Made by a program: the position numbers and the translations under genes | Shown: piece after piece, positions 33,305 to 41,267 of the stretch | How the letters are laid out: the number at the start of each line of letters is the position of its first letter | Position numbering within the stretch: position 1 is the first letter of the stretch | NCBI GenBank assembly: GCA_934511365.1 | Contig: CAKSWC010000003.1 | Coordinates: forward strand, 116,321 to 180,320 | Direction of reading: 5' to 3' | DNA: 64,000 nucleotides | DNA from: an uncultured Eubacteriales bacterium | Lineage (GTDB): Bacteria; Bacillota; Clostridia; Oscillospirales; Acutalibacteraceae | The notes under the pieces: generated by a model | Database searches by the model: none | The model's input: the letters and a program-made list of their open reading frames with translations, nothing else | Told to the model about the DNA's origin: nothing

Positions 33305-34294
33305 TCAAAGACTGAGCGGAAGGCTGATTTTGAATGTTGTTCCTTTGTCAAGTTCACTTGAAACTTCAATTTTTCCGTTGTGGCGTTCAATTATAGCTTT
33401 GGTCAAAGCAAGACCGATTCCGACGCTTTCGGGTGAGGAATTCTTTCCGCGGTAGAAACGCTCAAAAACATGTTTGCGGTCCTCCTTGTCCATTCCGCAG
33501 CCGGTGTCTGTTATCTCAATCATTCCAAAAAGCGAGGTACTTTTAAAGCGGACAGAAATGCTACCGCCGCAAGGAGTGTGTTCAAGATCGTTTTTGATGA
33601 TATTCGCAATCGCTTCGGTTATCCAGCCCTCATCTCCTCTGAAGCTGAAATCATTTCCGGCTTTTGAGAAGTTTATTTCGCGCAAGTCAAAGTTCACCAA
33701 AAAAGGCTTAACACTCTCCTCGAGCACGGCATCCGCAGAGAGAACATCGTTCCTGATTTCAACGGTGCCGGCATCAAGTTTTGAAAGCTTCAAAAGATTT
33801 TGAATGAGCCAACGCATTTTTTCAAGCTGCGTCTGAATTATGTCAACAAAATCTTTGCGCTTTTCCGCCGATTGCTCGTCTTTAAGAATATCGCTCATGA
33901 CCATCATTGAGGTCAGCGGTGTTTTGAGCTGATGAGATATATCGGTCATTGAATCGGCAAGGTAATTTTTATCCTTGATGAGCTTCTCATTTTGAAAACG
34001 CAGCATAGCGATAATTTTATAAAGATTGTTTTTAAGAATCGAAAGCTCACCCTCGCTGTTATCCGGAAGGTCAAGATCGAGTTTTCCCGAGCAGACAGCT
34101 GAAAGATATTCGTTGAGTTCCTCAATTTTTTTGAACCGTTTTTTTGTGTATACTATATATGTTGTGGCAACGGCAGCGCCGCATCCAAGACACAAAACGC
34201 CGGGAATAACACCGTAATAAAAACAGAATGCAGAAAAAAGCAGCGTCAGTGCAGAAACCGCGCCAAGTGTTATTTTAAAACTTTTATCGTTCAT
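33305..34294 (-). CDS. Two-component sensor histidine kinase, intramembrane-sensing type
   Basis: A ~329-residue kinase. Two hydrophobic helices (~12-50) separated by only a few residues leave almost no extracellular sensor, as in intramembrane-sensing kinases that work with ABC transporters. A HAMP-like linker follows, then the H-box DISHQLKTPLTSMMVM (phospho-accepting His), N-box IIKNDLEHTP (Asn kept, Asp where Ala is usual), DTGCGM, and FERFYRGKNS...GIGLALTKAI. ATG 34294 lies inside the end of the regulator gene, so they are coupled. By context it probably controls the downstream ABC transporter. Confidence 0.9.
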   Translation of the reverse strand: MNDKSFKITLGAVSALTLLFSAFCFYYGVIPGVLCLGCGAAVATTYIVYTKKRFKKIEELNEYLSAVCSGKLDLDLPDNSEGELSILKNNLYKIIAMLRFQNEKLIKDKNYLADSMTDISHQLKTPLTSMMVMSDILKDEQSAEKRKDFVDIIQTQLEKMRWLIQNLLKLSKLDAGTVEIRNDVLSADAVLEESVKPFLVNFDLREINFSKAGNDFSFRGDEGWITEAIANIIKNDLEHTPCGGSISVRFKSTSLFGMIEITDTGCGMDKEDRKHVFERFYRGKNSSPESVGIGLALTKAIIERHNGKIEVSSELDKGTTFKISLPLSL

Positions 34295-34964
34295 TTTCAA
34301 TCACATATCCCAGCCCGCGAACAGTTTTGATAATGGACGGACAAGCTGGATCCCTTTCAATTTTATCACGCAGACGCTTAATATAGACCGTTAGCGTGTT
34401 GTCGTTAACAAAATCACCGTCAACGTCCCAAATTTCCTCAAGAAGTCTGCTTCTTGAAAGGATTCTTCCGCGGTTATTGAGAAAAGTTAAAAGCAGCCTG
34501 TATTCCATTGCGGTCAAAATTACGTCCTCGCCGCCCTTGGTCACTCTCGCTTCGTTCAGATTGACGCTGACATTGCCGAGCTTCACAACCGATTCGGTTT
34601 TATTTTTGCCGCAGCGGCGCAGAATACTTTTGATTCTTGCAACAAGCTCACGCACGCGAAACGGCTTTGTAATATAATCATCGGCGCCGATGTCAAGTCC
34701 CATAACAACATTGACCTCGTCATCATAAGCGGTGAGAAAAATAACGGGAAAATCGCCCTTTTCCTTAACTTTGCGGCAAATGTCATATCCGCTGCCGTCC
34801 GGAAGATTGATGTCCAGAATATACAGCGAAAAGGTTTCTTTATCAATAATGCTTTCAGCCTGTTTAACAGAGCGTGCAAGGGTGATTGTATACCCCTCGT
34901 TTTCAAGGGAATATTTAAGACCTATACCGATAGCTTCATCATCTTCAAGAAGAAAAATGTTCAT
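34284..34964 (-). CDS. OmpR-family response regulator
   Basis: A 226-residue DNA-binding regulator. The receiver domain has acidic pocket LEDDE, phosphorylation Asp in YILDINLPDGSG, switch Thr in FLTAYDD and Lys in DDYITKPF. A winged-helix domain follows (LTAMEYRLLLTFLNNRGRILSRSRLLEEIW...DNTLTVYIKRLRDKIE). ATG 34964 (MNIFLLEDDE) is chosen over GTG 34973, which overlaps the GAGGTG ribosome site. It is the first gene of the regulator/kinase pair. Confidence 0.93.
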   Translation of the reverse strand: MNIFLLEDDEAIGIGLKYSLENEGYTITLARSVKQAESIIDKETFSLYILDINLPDGSGYDICRKVKEKGDFPVIFLTAYDDEVNVVMGLDIGADDYITKPFRVRELVARIKSILRRCGKNKTESVVKLGNVSVNLNEARVTKGGEDVILTAMEYRLLLTFLNNRGRILSRSRLLEEIWDVDGDFVNDNTLTVYIKRLRDKIERDPACPSIIKTVRGLGYVIENER

Positions 34965-35026
34965 TTGTAACACCTCGCAGGTATTTTAGCACATATTGCG
35001 CAATCTTTCCATTACAATTCAGTAAT

Positions 35027-35051
35027 AAAAAAACCGGCGGATAACCGCCGG
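35027..35051 (-). terminator. Terminator after the cytidylate-kinase-like gene
   Basis: On the minus strand, perfect CCGGCGG/CCGCCGG stem (35045-35051, 35034-35040) with TTAT loop followed by seven T. Confidence 0.88.
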
Positions 35052-35058
35052 GGAGAAC

Positions 35059-35670
35059 TTAGCCGAACCAGGCTTTTGCATACGCCGCAATTCCGGGAAC
35101 AAGGGCTTTAATCTCCTTGCCGGTCGTGTTGACGCAAAGATGATAGCTTTCCTTTTTTCCCCAAGGGGAATCGGAAAGCAGGGCGCGGTGTCTCGCACGC
35201 GCGGAGTCAATCTGCTTAATTCTTCTTTCGTACTCACGCCTGGTGAGTTCTTCGCTTTCCGGTGCGCGATCAATGCAGCGGTCGATTTTTGAATACATAT
35301 CGGCGTGAACAAAAATATTTAACGGGGAGTAATCGCTGAGAATGATATCGGCGCTGCGGCCGACGATTACAAAATCCTCCCCCTTGCGTGCAAGCTGAAT
35401 AATAAAGCTCTGCTGAGCAACAAGCGCTTTTGTGTAATTCTGCTGGGTAACATCCGAAAACGCAAAGGAACGCCCAAAGGAAAAGGGGAATGATCTCGGA
35501 ATACCCGTTTCAAGAATTTTTTCAACATAGCCCTCATTAAGCTCACTGTTTTTGGCAACAGCCGCAATAATCTCTCTGTCGTAATAAGCGATGCCGAGTT
35601 CATCGGCAAGTCTTTTTCCGACCTCTCTTCCGCCCGAACCGAATTCACGGCTGATTGTGATGATTTTCAT
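35059..35670 (-). CDS. Cytidylate kinase-like family protein
   Basis: A 203-residue P-loop protein: MKIITISREFGSGGREVGKRLADELG (Walker A-type GSGGREVGK), YDREIIAAVAK, and VIVGRSADIIL. This matches the cytidylate-kinase-like family (PF13189), which resembles Cmk but whose substrate is not established. ATG 35670 is preferred, following GGAGCG; an upstream extension has no similarity. It stands alone between its own terminator and the promoter region of the divergent secreted protein gene. Confidence 0.82.
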   Translation of the reverse strand: MKIITISREFGSGGREVGKRLADELGIAYYDREIIAAVAKNSELNEGYVEKILETGIPRSFPFSFGRSFAFSDVTQQNYTKALVAQQSFIIQLARKGEDFVIVGRSADIILSDYSPLNIFVHADMYSKIDRCIDRAPESEELTRREYERRIKQIDSARARHRALLSDSPWGKKESYHLCVNTTGKEIKALVPGIAAYAKAWFG

Positions 35671-35823
35671 AAGCTGACGCTCCTTTCGTTGTGATAACAC
35701 CGTCAAAGAAGTTATATATTAGTCTTTAATCGGTCATACCACATTTTATCATCTTTTTTTAATACTTGCAACAATATCACAGGAAAAAACGGAGAAAAAA
35801 TCTTTTAGCATCAATAATAATTG

Positions 35824-35852
35824 TTGACAAAAACTCTGTAAAATGTTAAACT
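35824..35852 (+). promoter_or_regulatory. Promoter for the secreted protein gene
   Basis: TTGACA (35824-35829), 17-bp spacer, TAAACT (35847-35852), followed by an AAAAGGAG ribosome site before ATG 35901. Confidence 0.75.
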
Positions 35853-35900
35853 ATTTATGAACAAAGATAAACCCAATATCTCTAAAAAGGAGTTGTACGT

Positions 35901-37343
35901 ATGAAAAAAATACTTTGCCTGATTTTATCACTCACACTTCTTGTTTCATCTTTGAGCATTGGTGTATTTGCCGATGGCGGCAACGATAAAATGAACTTCA
36001 ACTTTGACCTGTCCAAGCTTGTTACGGACAAAATCAATGAGATTGACTTCAAAAAAGCGCTCGAGAATTTCAATTTCAACGGCGATATTCCCGATGACTG
36101 CAAAACGCCTGAGGGTCAGTATGACATTGAAAGGCTTGTTACAAGCGGCACCGCCTCAAATGTCTATATGTTTGGCCTTTCGATTGATTTTCTGTATAAC
36201 AGCGAGGAAACTCTCCTTTGGACCAAGCTTCCGGCGAGCGGAGACCCTTACTGCACAAACTGCAAAAAGGCTTTCAAGGCTGATGCCGTGCCCAATAAAA
36301 CTTGCCCCGACTGCGGAAAAGCTTTGAAGATTGACACAATTTATAACGACATGGCTCTTGCTTGCGGCAATCTCAATTTCTGCCTGAAAAAGATATTCAA
36401 CAAGTATTACGAGGGTAATAAGCTTTATACAGCGGCGAACGCAACAAAAATTTGCAATATCATCGGCCATCTTCTTTTCACCAATTACACCGATCAGAAC
36501 ATCGGCTTTGACATTCCGCTTGTTGAAGATAATGAAGAAAACGTCAATTTGTTCTATGACACTATTGCCGAAAAGAGCGGACTTAAAGAGCTTATTCAGA
36601 AAAACTGGTGCAATTCTCCGAGACTTAATTATAAGCCCCTGCTTTATACCCTTGGTGTAAACTTTGAGGATTTTCCGGCTCCGGAAAGAGATATTTATGA
36701 TGCCAAATATGTTTCAAGAATTCTTTTGAGCTCGATTATCAGTTCTGTTATGAGTTTCGGCCCCGTGAATTATCTTCTTGACGTTATCTGGGCTTTTTCA
36801 AGAACATATGCCATCTTTTTGTATGAGCCGATAAAAGCACTCTTCAGCGTTAAAATCTCCAGCGGTCTCATTCAGGAAGATGAACTCAAAACCTTTAAGG
36901 GACTTCTCAACCTGATTTTTAACAACAACAATTCCGCCGATACCTCAAAGCTTCAGTTTATTACTCCGCCGTCACGCAGATTTGCAACCTCGGTTGACAC
37001 AACGGAGCTGTTCCTTTATGTTATCATCTATCTCAATCTTGTTGGCAAAAACGGGAACAATCCGGCCGTTATTGAAAACATTAAGAGTAATATCAACTCA
37101 AACTCAATGTTTGACGATAATGACAAGCAGTATCTTGTTTCAATAGTTGACGGTCTTTTCTGCGGCAATCTCAATGAGCTTGTTCCGATGCTTGCGAATT
37201 ACTTTTTTGAAAATATTTCAGACATCAAGGATACATTGTGGCAGAAATTTGTCAAGATGATTAAGAATTTCATTAAGAATTTTGTTGGCGTTTTCGATAA
37301 GATTTATAAGAATTTTAAAAACATCGGAAACTGGATGAAGTAA
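35901..37343 (+). CDS. Secreted protein of unknown function with an internal zinc ribbon
   Basis: A 480-residue protein with a typical signal peptide (MKKILCLILSLTLLVSSLSIGVFA, split after Ala 24) and no lipobox or sorting signal. Residues ~115-140 form a CxxC...CxxC zinc-ribbon-like motif (CTNCKKAF, CPDCGKAL), unusual in an exported protein. The rest is helical with no recognised family; hydrophobic stretches near residues 275-310 could be membrane-associated. It has its own promoter and a strong terminator, so it is a single-gene unit. Confidence 0.75.
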   Translation: MKKILCLILSLTLLVSSLSIGVFADGGNDKMNFNFDLSKLVTDKINEIDFKKALENFNFNGDIPDDCKTPEGQYDIERLVTSGTASNVYMFGLSIDFLYNSEETLLWTKLPASGDPYCTNCKKAFKADAVPNKTCPDCGKALKIDTIYNDMALACGNLNFCLKKIFNKYYEGNKLYTAANATKICNIIGHLLFTNYTDQNIGFDIPLVEDNEENVNLFYDTIAEKSGLKELIQKNWCNSPRLNYKPLLYTLGVNFEDFPAPERDIYDAKYVSRILLSSIISSVMSFGPVNYLLDVIWAFSRTYAIFLYEPIKALFSVKISSGLIQEDELKTFKGLLNLIFNNNNSADTSKLQFITPPSRRFATSVDTTELFLYVIIYLNLVGKNGNNPAVIENIKSNINSNSMFDDNDKQYLVSIVDGLFCGNLNELVPMLANYFFENISDIKDTLWQKFVKMIKNFIKNFVGVFDKIYKNFKNIGNWMK

Positions 37344-37380
37344 TGAATAAGTTTTGTTCTCGTTGCAAAGAATAAAACAG

Positions 37381-37420
37381 AGCCCGAACAGCGCGTTTTC
37401 GGCTGTTCGGGCTTCATTTT
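37381..37420 (+). terminator. Terminator after the secreted protein gene
   Basis: Perfect 12-bp stem AGCCCGAACAGC (37381-37392) / GCTGTTCGGGCT (37402-37413) followed by TCATTTTTT. Confidence 0.88.
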
Positions 37421-37442
37421 TTATTCAAAGGTGGTTAAAACA

Positions 37443-37616
37443 ATGAATTGTAGCGATGCAAACAAGTCCATTGGCTGCACTGTTGAAAAGTGTGCCCATC
37501 ATTGCCATTCCGAAAATTACTGCACCCTTAACCAGGTTTCAATCGGAACTCATGAAACCGACCCGAAGGTCTGCCAGTGCGTTGACTGCGAATCATTCGT
37601 TCCGAAGTCAAACTGA
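37443..37616 (+). CDS. DUF1540 domain-containing small Cys-rich protein
   Basis: A 57-residue protein with the DUF1540 pattern of spaced cysteines: IGCTVEKCAHHCHSENYCTLNQVSIGTHE...VCQCVDCESF. ATG 37443 has AAAGGTGG 8 bases upstream. DUF1540 proteins are common in spore-forming and other Clostridia, probably bind metal, and have no assigned function. A stretch of IS remnants begins immediately downstream. Confidence 0.85.
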   Translation: MNCSDANKSIGCTVEKCAHHCHSENYCTLNQVSIGTHETDPKVCQCVDCESFVPKSN

Positions 37617-37624
37617 CGTCCAAA

Positions 37625-38066
37625 GGGGCTGTCGCAAAACGTGAAAACGTATAGCGGCAGTCCTCGTTTTTCGAGAAAAACCAATAAAAAGAAAAAACAT
37701 CGTCAGAATTTGACGGTGGAATGGACGACAAAGCAGAGGTCGGTGAAAAATCGACCTCTTTTGTTGTATATTCTCTTGAATTTTACGAAGTTAAGCAATC
37801 ATTTTTTCAAATAACGACCGTTCTAAACGATTGAAATTGATTCTGTTACAGAATTTTTCAACACTGGATCGTCTTTCGGGATAATTTTTTCAATTTCCAA
37901 CGGTAAAACCACTTGATTTCTGTTTCTAAACATAGTACAATTTCACTGCTTTCTATATGGTTTTTCTGCAACTAAATTATACTACGAAAGCAGCAACCGG
38001 GCAACCCTTTTTCGGGTCACCCGGTTGTTTTTCTCTTATTTGAGATCGTCTTAATGCGACAGCCTC
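37625..38066. mobile_element. Non-coding IS remnant or MITE with IS1182-like ends
   Basis: GGGGCTGTCGCAAAAC (37625-37640) is matched in inverted orientation by TTAATGCGACAGCCTC (38051-38066): the outer 11 bases agree at 10 positions. GGGGCTGTC ends are typical of IS1182-type elements. The 442-bp interior codes for nothing convincing. It contains two terminator-like hairpins, AGAGGTCG/CGACCTCT with TTTTG (37735-37763) and CAACCGGG/CCCGGTTG with TTTTT (37994-38032). No target duplication was recognised. IS-family assignment is tentative. Confidence 0.5.
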
Positions 38067-38225
38067 TTATATTAAGTTGGCATTCAGAGTATCACACATT
38101 TGCTACAAACAATAACCAAAAATATTGTAGCACGAAAATGTCCGACTTTCAATACATAAGGCGATTACAGCCTTTTTCAGTGTTGAGGGTTACAATAGAT
38201 TCAAGACAGAAATCAAAAATAGAAT

Positions 38226-38410
38226 GCTAAAGGAATGACTGCCAATGATATCTCGTCACACATCGAGGATATCTATGGCCTTAGGTATCAGACAGCCTTA
38301 TGCACTTTTAAATATGCTTTATCTTGCTCAAGTCGATATCACGAAAAATGGACAGTTAAGCGCAGAGATTGGGGTAAAGTTTCCCTTTCGGCTTGAAGTT
38401 TCCTTTGCCG
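38226..38410 (+). pseudogene. IS256-family (mutator) transposase fragment, internally deleted
   Basis: The frame at 38226 reads AKGMTANDISSHIEDIYGL, the conserved IS256-family motif around the DDE region. It is followed without the expected ~200 central residues by a C-terminal segment, MLYLAQVDITK (38313 onward) and, in another frame, KWTVKRRDWGKVSLSA. So the gene has a large internal deletion and at least two frameshifts. It is dead. The flanking 38067-38225 and 38411-38557 hold no gene that I can see; GGATGTGT/ACACATCC near 38436-38470 is a small inverted repeat. Confidence 0.75.
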
Positions 38411-38557
38411 ACAGTCTCCACAAATAGCGGAAATCAGGATGTGTAAGCCGCAATACAGCTCACACATCCCATTACTATCTGATTTTTATACCGTCATGTG
38501 GTGTGTATATACAAAATTTGAAGGCGAGCCGCTTTCGGTGCGGTGAACCAACTTCGT

Positions 38558-38698
38558 TTATTTTTTACATTTGTCACATGAACAGCTACAGCTTTTGCAA
38601 CAGCCGCAGCAACTGTTTTTTCTTTTTTTCATGCTTATGATTGCAGCGATGAGTGCGGCAATTATAAGCACAAGACAGATAATATCATAACAACTCAT
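38558..38698 (-). CDS. FeoB-associated Cys-rich membrane protein
   Basis: A 46-residue protein: one transmembrane helix (DIICLVLIIAALIAAIISM) followed by a Lys/Cys-rich tail (CCGCCKSCSCSCDKCKK). This is the pattern of the small Cys-rich proteins that accompany FeoB and may hand on or sense iron. Its ATG overlaps the feoB TAA by one base (TAATG), so it is translationally coupled. Longer upstream starts lie inside feoB and are unlikely. Confidence 0.85.
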   Translation of the reverse strand: MSCYDIICLVLIIAALIAAIISMKKRKNSCCGCCKSCSCSCDKCKK

Positions 38699-41052
38699 TA
38701 TACCGCCCCCAAAAGTGCTCCAACAAGCTTTACAACAAACGCAAGCAGGTATGCAATCGCACACTGGCCGATAACAACACCGCCGGCCCATTTTCCGCCG
38801 AGTTCACGGCGTATGGAAGCAATAGCGGCAACACATGGCGTATATAAAAGGCAAAAAACAAGAAGTGAGCTTGCAGCAAGAGGTGTAAGAAGGGTGGTGA
38901 TTGAGGTTCCGGAAAGAAGGACGGAAAGAGTTGAAGCAACACTTTCTTTAGCCATGAAACCGGCAATGAGAGAGGTGCAAATTCTCCAATCGTTAAAACC
39001 GAGAGGGGAGAACAACGGAGCTATAAAGCCCGCAATGGATGAAAGCATACTTTCCTCCTGGTGCCCCAAAACCGGGTTAAGACGAAAATCAAAACTCTGC
39101 AAAAACCAGATTACCACTGTTGCAATGAAAATCACGGTAAAGGCGCGCTGAAGAAAATCCTTTGCTTTATCCCAGATAAGCTGAAGAACATTTTTCAGCT
39201 TCGGCATCCGATAATTCGGAAGCTCCATAACGAACGGAACAGCCTCACCCTTGAATGCGGTGCATTTCATAATTGAGGCAACGCCTATTGCTGTTAGTAT
39301 TCCGAGAAAGTATATACCTATCATTATCAGACCGCTGTATTCCGGAAAGAATGCCTGGGTCAGAAGTCCGTAAATCGGAAGTTTTGCCGTGCAACTCATG
39401 AACGGAATCAGCATAACGGTTAGCCGACGATCTCTTTGAGACGGCATTGTCCGGCTGGCCATGACGCCGGGAACAGTGCAGCCGAAACCGATCAGAAGCG
39501 GAACAATGCTGCGGCCGGATAGCCCGATTTTTCGCAGCAGTTTATCGGTGACAAAAGCAATGCGTGCCATGTATCCGCTGTCTTCAAGAAGAGAAAGGAA
39601 AAGGAACAGAATAAGTATTATCGGAATAAAGCTCAGTATACTGCCGATTCCGCCGAAAATGCCGTCAATTATCAATGAGTGAATTAAATCGTTAACGCCG
39701 GCTTCGGTCAAAAGCCGATCAATAAATCCGCTGAAAGAATCAATGCCCATTTGCAGAAGGTTTTGCAGTGCTGCGCCGACAACATTGAAAGTCAGATAAA
39801 AAACAAGAGCCATTATTCCGACGAATGCGGGAAGCGCTGTATATTTTCCGGTCAGTATTTTGTCAATTTTGCGGCTGCGTTTGTGTTCTTTGCTTTCGGC
39901 TGGTTTAACAACGCAGCGATTGCAAAGCCGTGTAATAAACGAAAAGCGCATATCTGCAACGGCCGCGGCGCGGTCAAGTCCGCCTTCTTTTTCCATTTGT
40001 AAAACGATATGTTCAATCATTTCCTTTTCGTTGGCGGAAAGTTTGAGTGCGCTAAGAATCATTTCATCGCCCTCAATAACTTTCGTAGCTGCAAATCTCA
40101 AAGGTATTTCTGCATTTTTTGCGTGGTCGCTGATGAGCTCCATGATACCGTGCAGCGCGCGGTGAACAGCTCCGCCGCGGCTGTTTTCATCACAGAAATC
40201 CGTTCGCCCCGGCCGCTCCTGATATTGAGCAACGTGAACAGCATGGCGTATGAGTTCATCAACACCCTCGTTTTTGGCTGCTGAAATCGGGACAACGGGA
40301 ATCCCGAGCATAGCTTCCATTTTGTTGATGTCAACTGTTCCGCCGTTTCCTCGGACTTCGTCCATCATGTTTAGTGCAAGAACAATAGGAATTTCAAGCT
40401 CCATGAGCTGGAGCGTCAGATAGAGATTACGTTCGATGTTTGTTGCGTCAACAATATTGATAATGCCGGTTGGCTTTTGCTCAAGAATAAACGCGCGAGA
40501 AACGAGCTCTTCGCTTGTATACGGCGAAAGGGAGTATATTCCGGGAAGGTCAGTTACCTCGGTGTTTGAATATCCTCGGATTGCGCCGTCCTTGCGGTCA
40601 ACAGTTACTCCCGGAAAATTTCCAACATGCTGGTTTGAGCCTGTGAGCTGATTAAAAAGCGTTGTTTTTCCGCAATTCTGGTTTCCGGCAAGAGCAAAGG
40701 TCAAAAGCCTTCCTTTCGGCAATGGGTCGCCGCTGCCTTTAACGTGATATTTGCCATCTTCGCCAAGACCGGGATGCTCACTTTCTTCAAAAAAAGACGG
40801 ATTCTTTTTCCTGAGAATATCAGACGGTTTCACAGGTTCAACTTCGATTTGAGCGGCATCGGACAGTCTGAGAGTCAGTTCATAGCCATGAATCAGAAGA
40901 TCCATAGGATCACCCATCGGTGCAAACTGAATCAGCGTTGCGCTCGCGCCGGGAATTACACCCATGTCAAGAAAGTGCTGACGCAGCGTGCCTTTTCCGC
41001 CGACAGATGTTATTCTTACGGTTTGGCCGACTTTCATTTCGCTTAATTTCAT
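38698..41052 (-). CDS. feoB: Ferrous iron transporter, FeoA-FeoB fusion
   Basis: A 784-residue Fe(II) transporter. Residues ~1-75 are a FeoA-type SH3-like domain (MKLSEMKVGQTVRITSVGG...HFLDMGVIPG), fused to FeoB. The G domain has G1 GNQNCGKTTLFNQLTG, G3 DLPGIYSL and G4 NMMD. The membrane part has the Gate motifs with Cys (LLIGFGCTVPGVMASRT; FMSCTAKLPIYGLL). ATG 41052 follows GAGGGATAAC. Fusion of FeoA and FeoB is known in several anaerobes. The small Cys-rich protein gene follows. Regulation by Fur or DtxR is plausible, but no operator was identified. Confidence 0.95.
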   Translation of the reverse strand: MKLSEMKVGQTVRITSVGGKGTLRQHFLDMGVIPGASATLIQFAPMGDPMDLLIHGYELTLRLSDAAQIEVEPVKPSDILRKKNPSFFEESEHPGLGEDGKYHVKGSGDPLPKGRLLTFALAGNQNCGKTTLFNQLTGSNQHVGNFPGVTVDRKDGAIRGYSNTEVTDLPGIYSLSPYTSEELVSRAFILEQKPTGIINIVDATNIERNLYLTLQLMELEIPIVLALNMMDEVRGNGGTVDINKMEAMLGIPVVPISAAKNEGVDELIRHAVHVAQYQERPGRTDFCDENSRGGAVHRALHGIMELISDHAKNAEIPLRFAATKVIEGDEMILSALKLSANEKEMIEHIVLQMEKEGGLDRAAAVADMRFSFITRLCNRCVVKPAESKEHKRSRKIDKILTGKYTALPAFVGIMALVFYLTFNVVGAALQNLLQMGIDSFSGFIDRLLTEAGVNDLIHSLIIDGIFGGIGSILSFIPIILILFLFLSLLEDSGYMARIAFVTDKLLRKIGLSGRSIVPLLIGFGCTVPGVMASRTMPSQRDRRLTVMLIPFMSCTAKLPIYGLLTQAFFPEYSGLIMIGIYFLGILTAIGVASIMKCTAFKGEAVPFVMELPNYRMPKLKNVLQLIWDKAKDFLQRAFTVIFIATVVIWFLQSFDFRLNPVLGHQEESMLSSIAGFIAPLFSPLGFNDWRICTSLIAGFMAKESVASTLSVLLSGTSITTLLTPLAASSLLVFCLLYTPCVAAIASIRRELGGKWAGGVVIGQCAIAYLLAFVVKLVGALLGAV

Positions 41053-41171
41053 TGTTATCCCTCGTTTAAAACATTTGTTGAAAAATTGTCCTGAATATTT
41101 CAAATATTATATCACAAAAATATGCAGTTTGAATTTCAGCAATTAAAAATTGATATTTTTTCTTAACGATA

Positions 41172-41238
41172 TTGAAAATATTTCCTTTCTGTGGTAGCAT
41201 ATGAAAGTAACCGCTTATCAATTATATTCAGCGGTTAC
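41172..41238 (+). promoter_or_regulatory. Promoter and candidate operator of the first sugar transporter gene
   Basis: TTGAAA (41172-41177), 17-bp spacer, TAGCAT (41195-41200). Directly after the predicted start lies a perfect inverted repeat GTAACCGCT (41207-41215) / AGCGGTTAC (41230-41238), placed like a repressor operator. It is followed by GGGGAG before ATG 41268. Confidence 0.6.
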
Positions 41239-41267
41239 AGAATAATTATGGGGAGAATCCAAAGAAA

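Noticed and set aside
38245..38427. 60-codon frame beginning MISRHTSRISMALG
   Set aside because: It runs partly out of frame through the IS256 transposase remnant; only its LYLAQVDITK part is transposase-like, so it is not a real gene.
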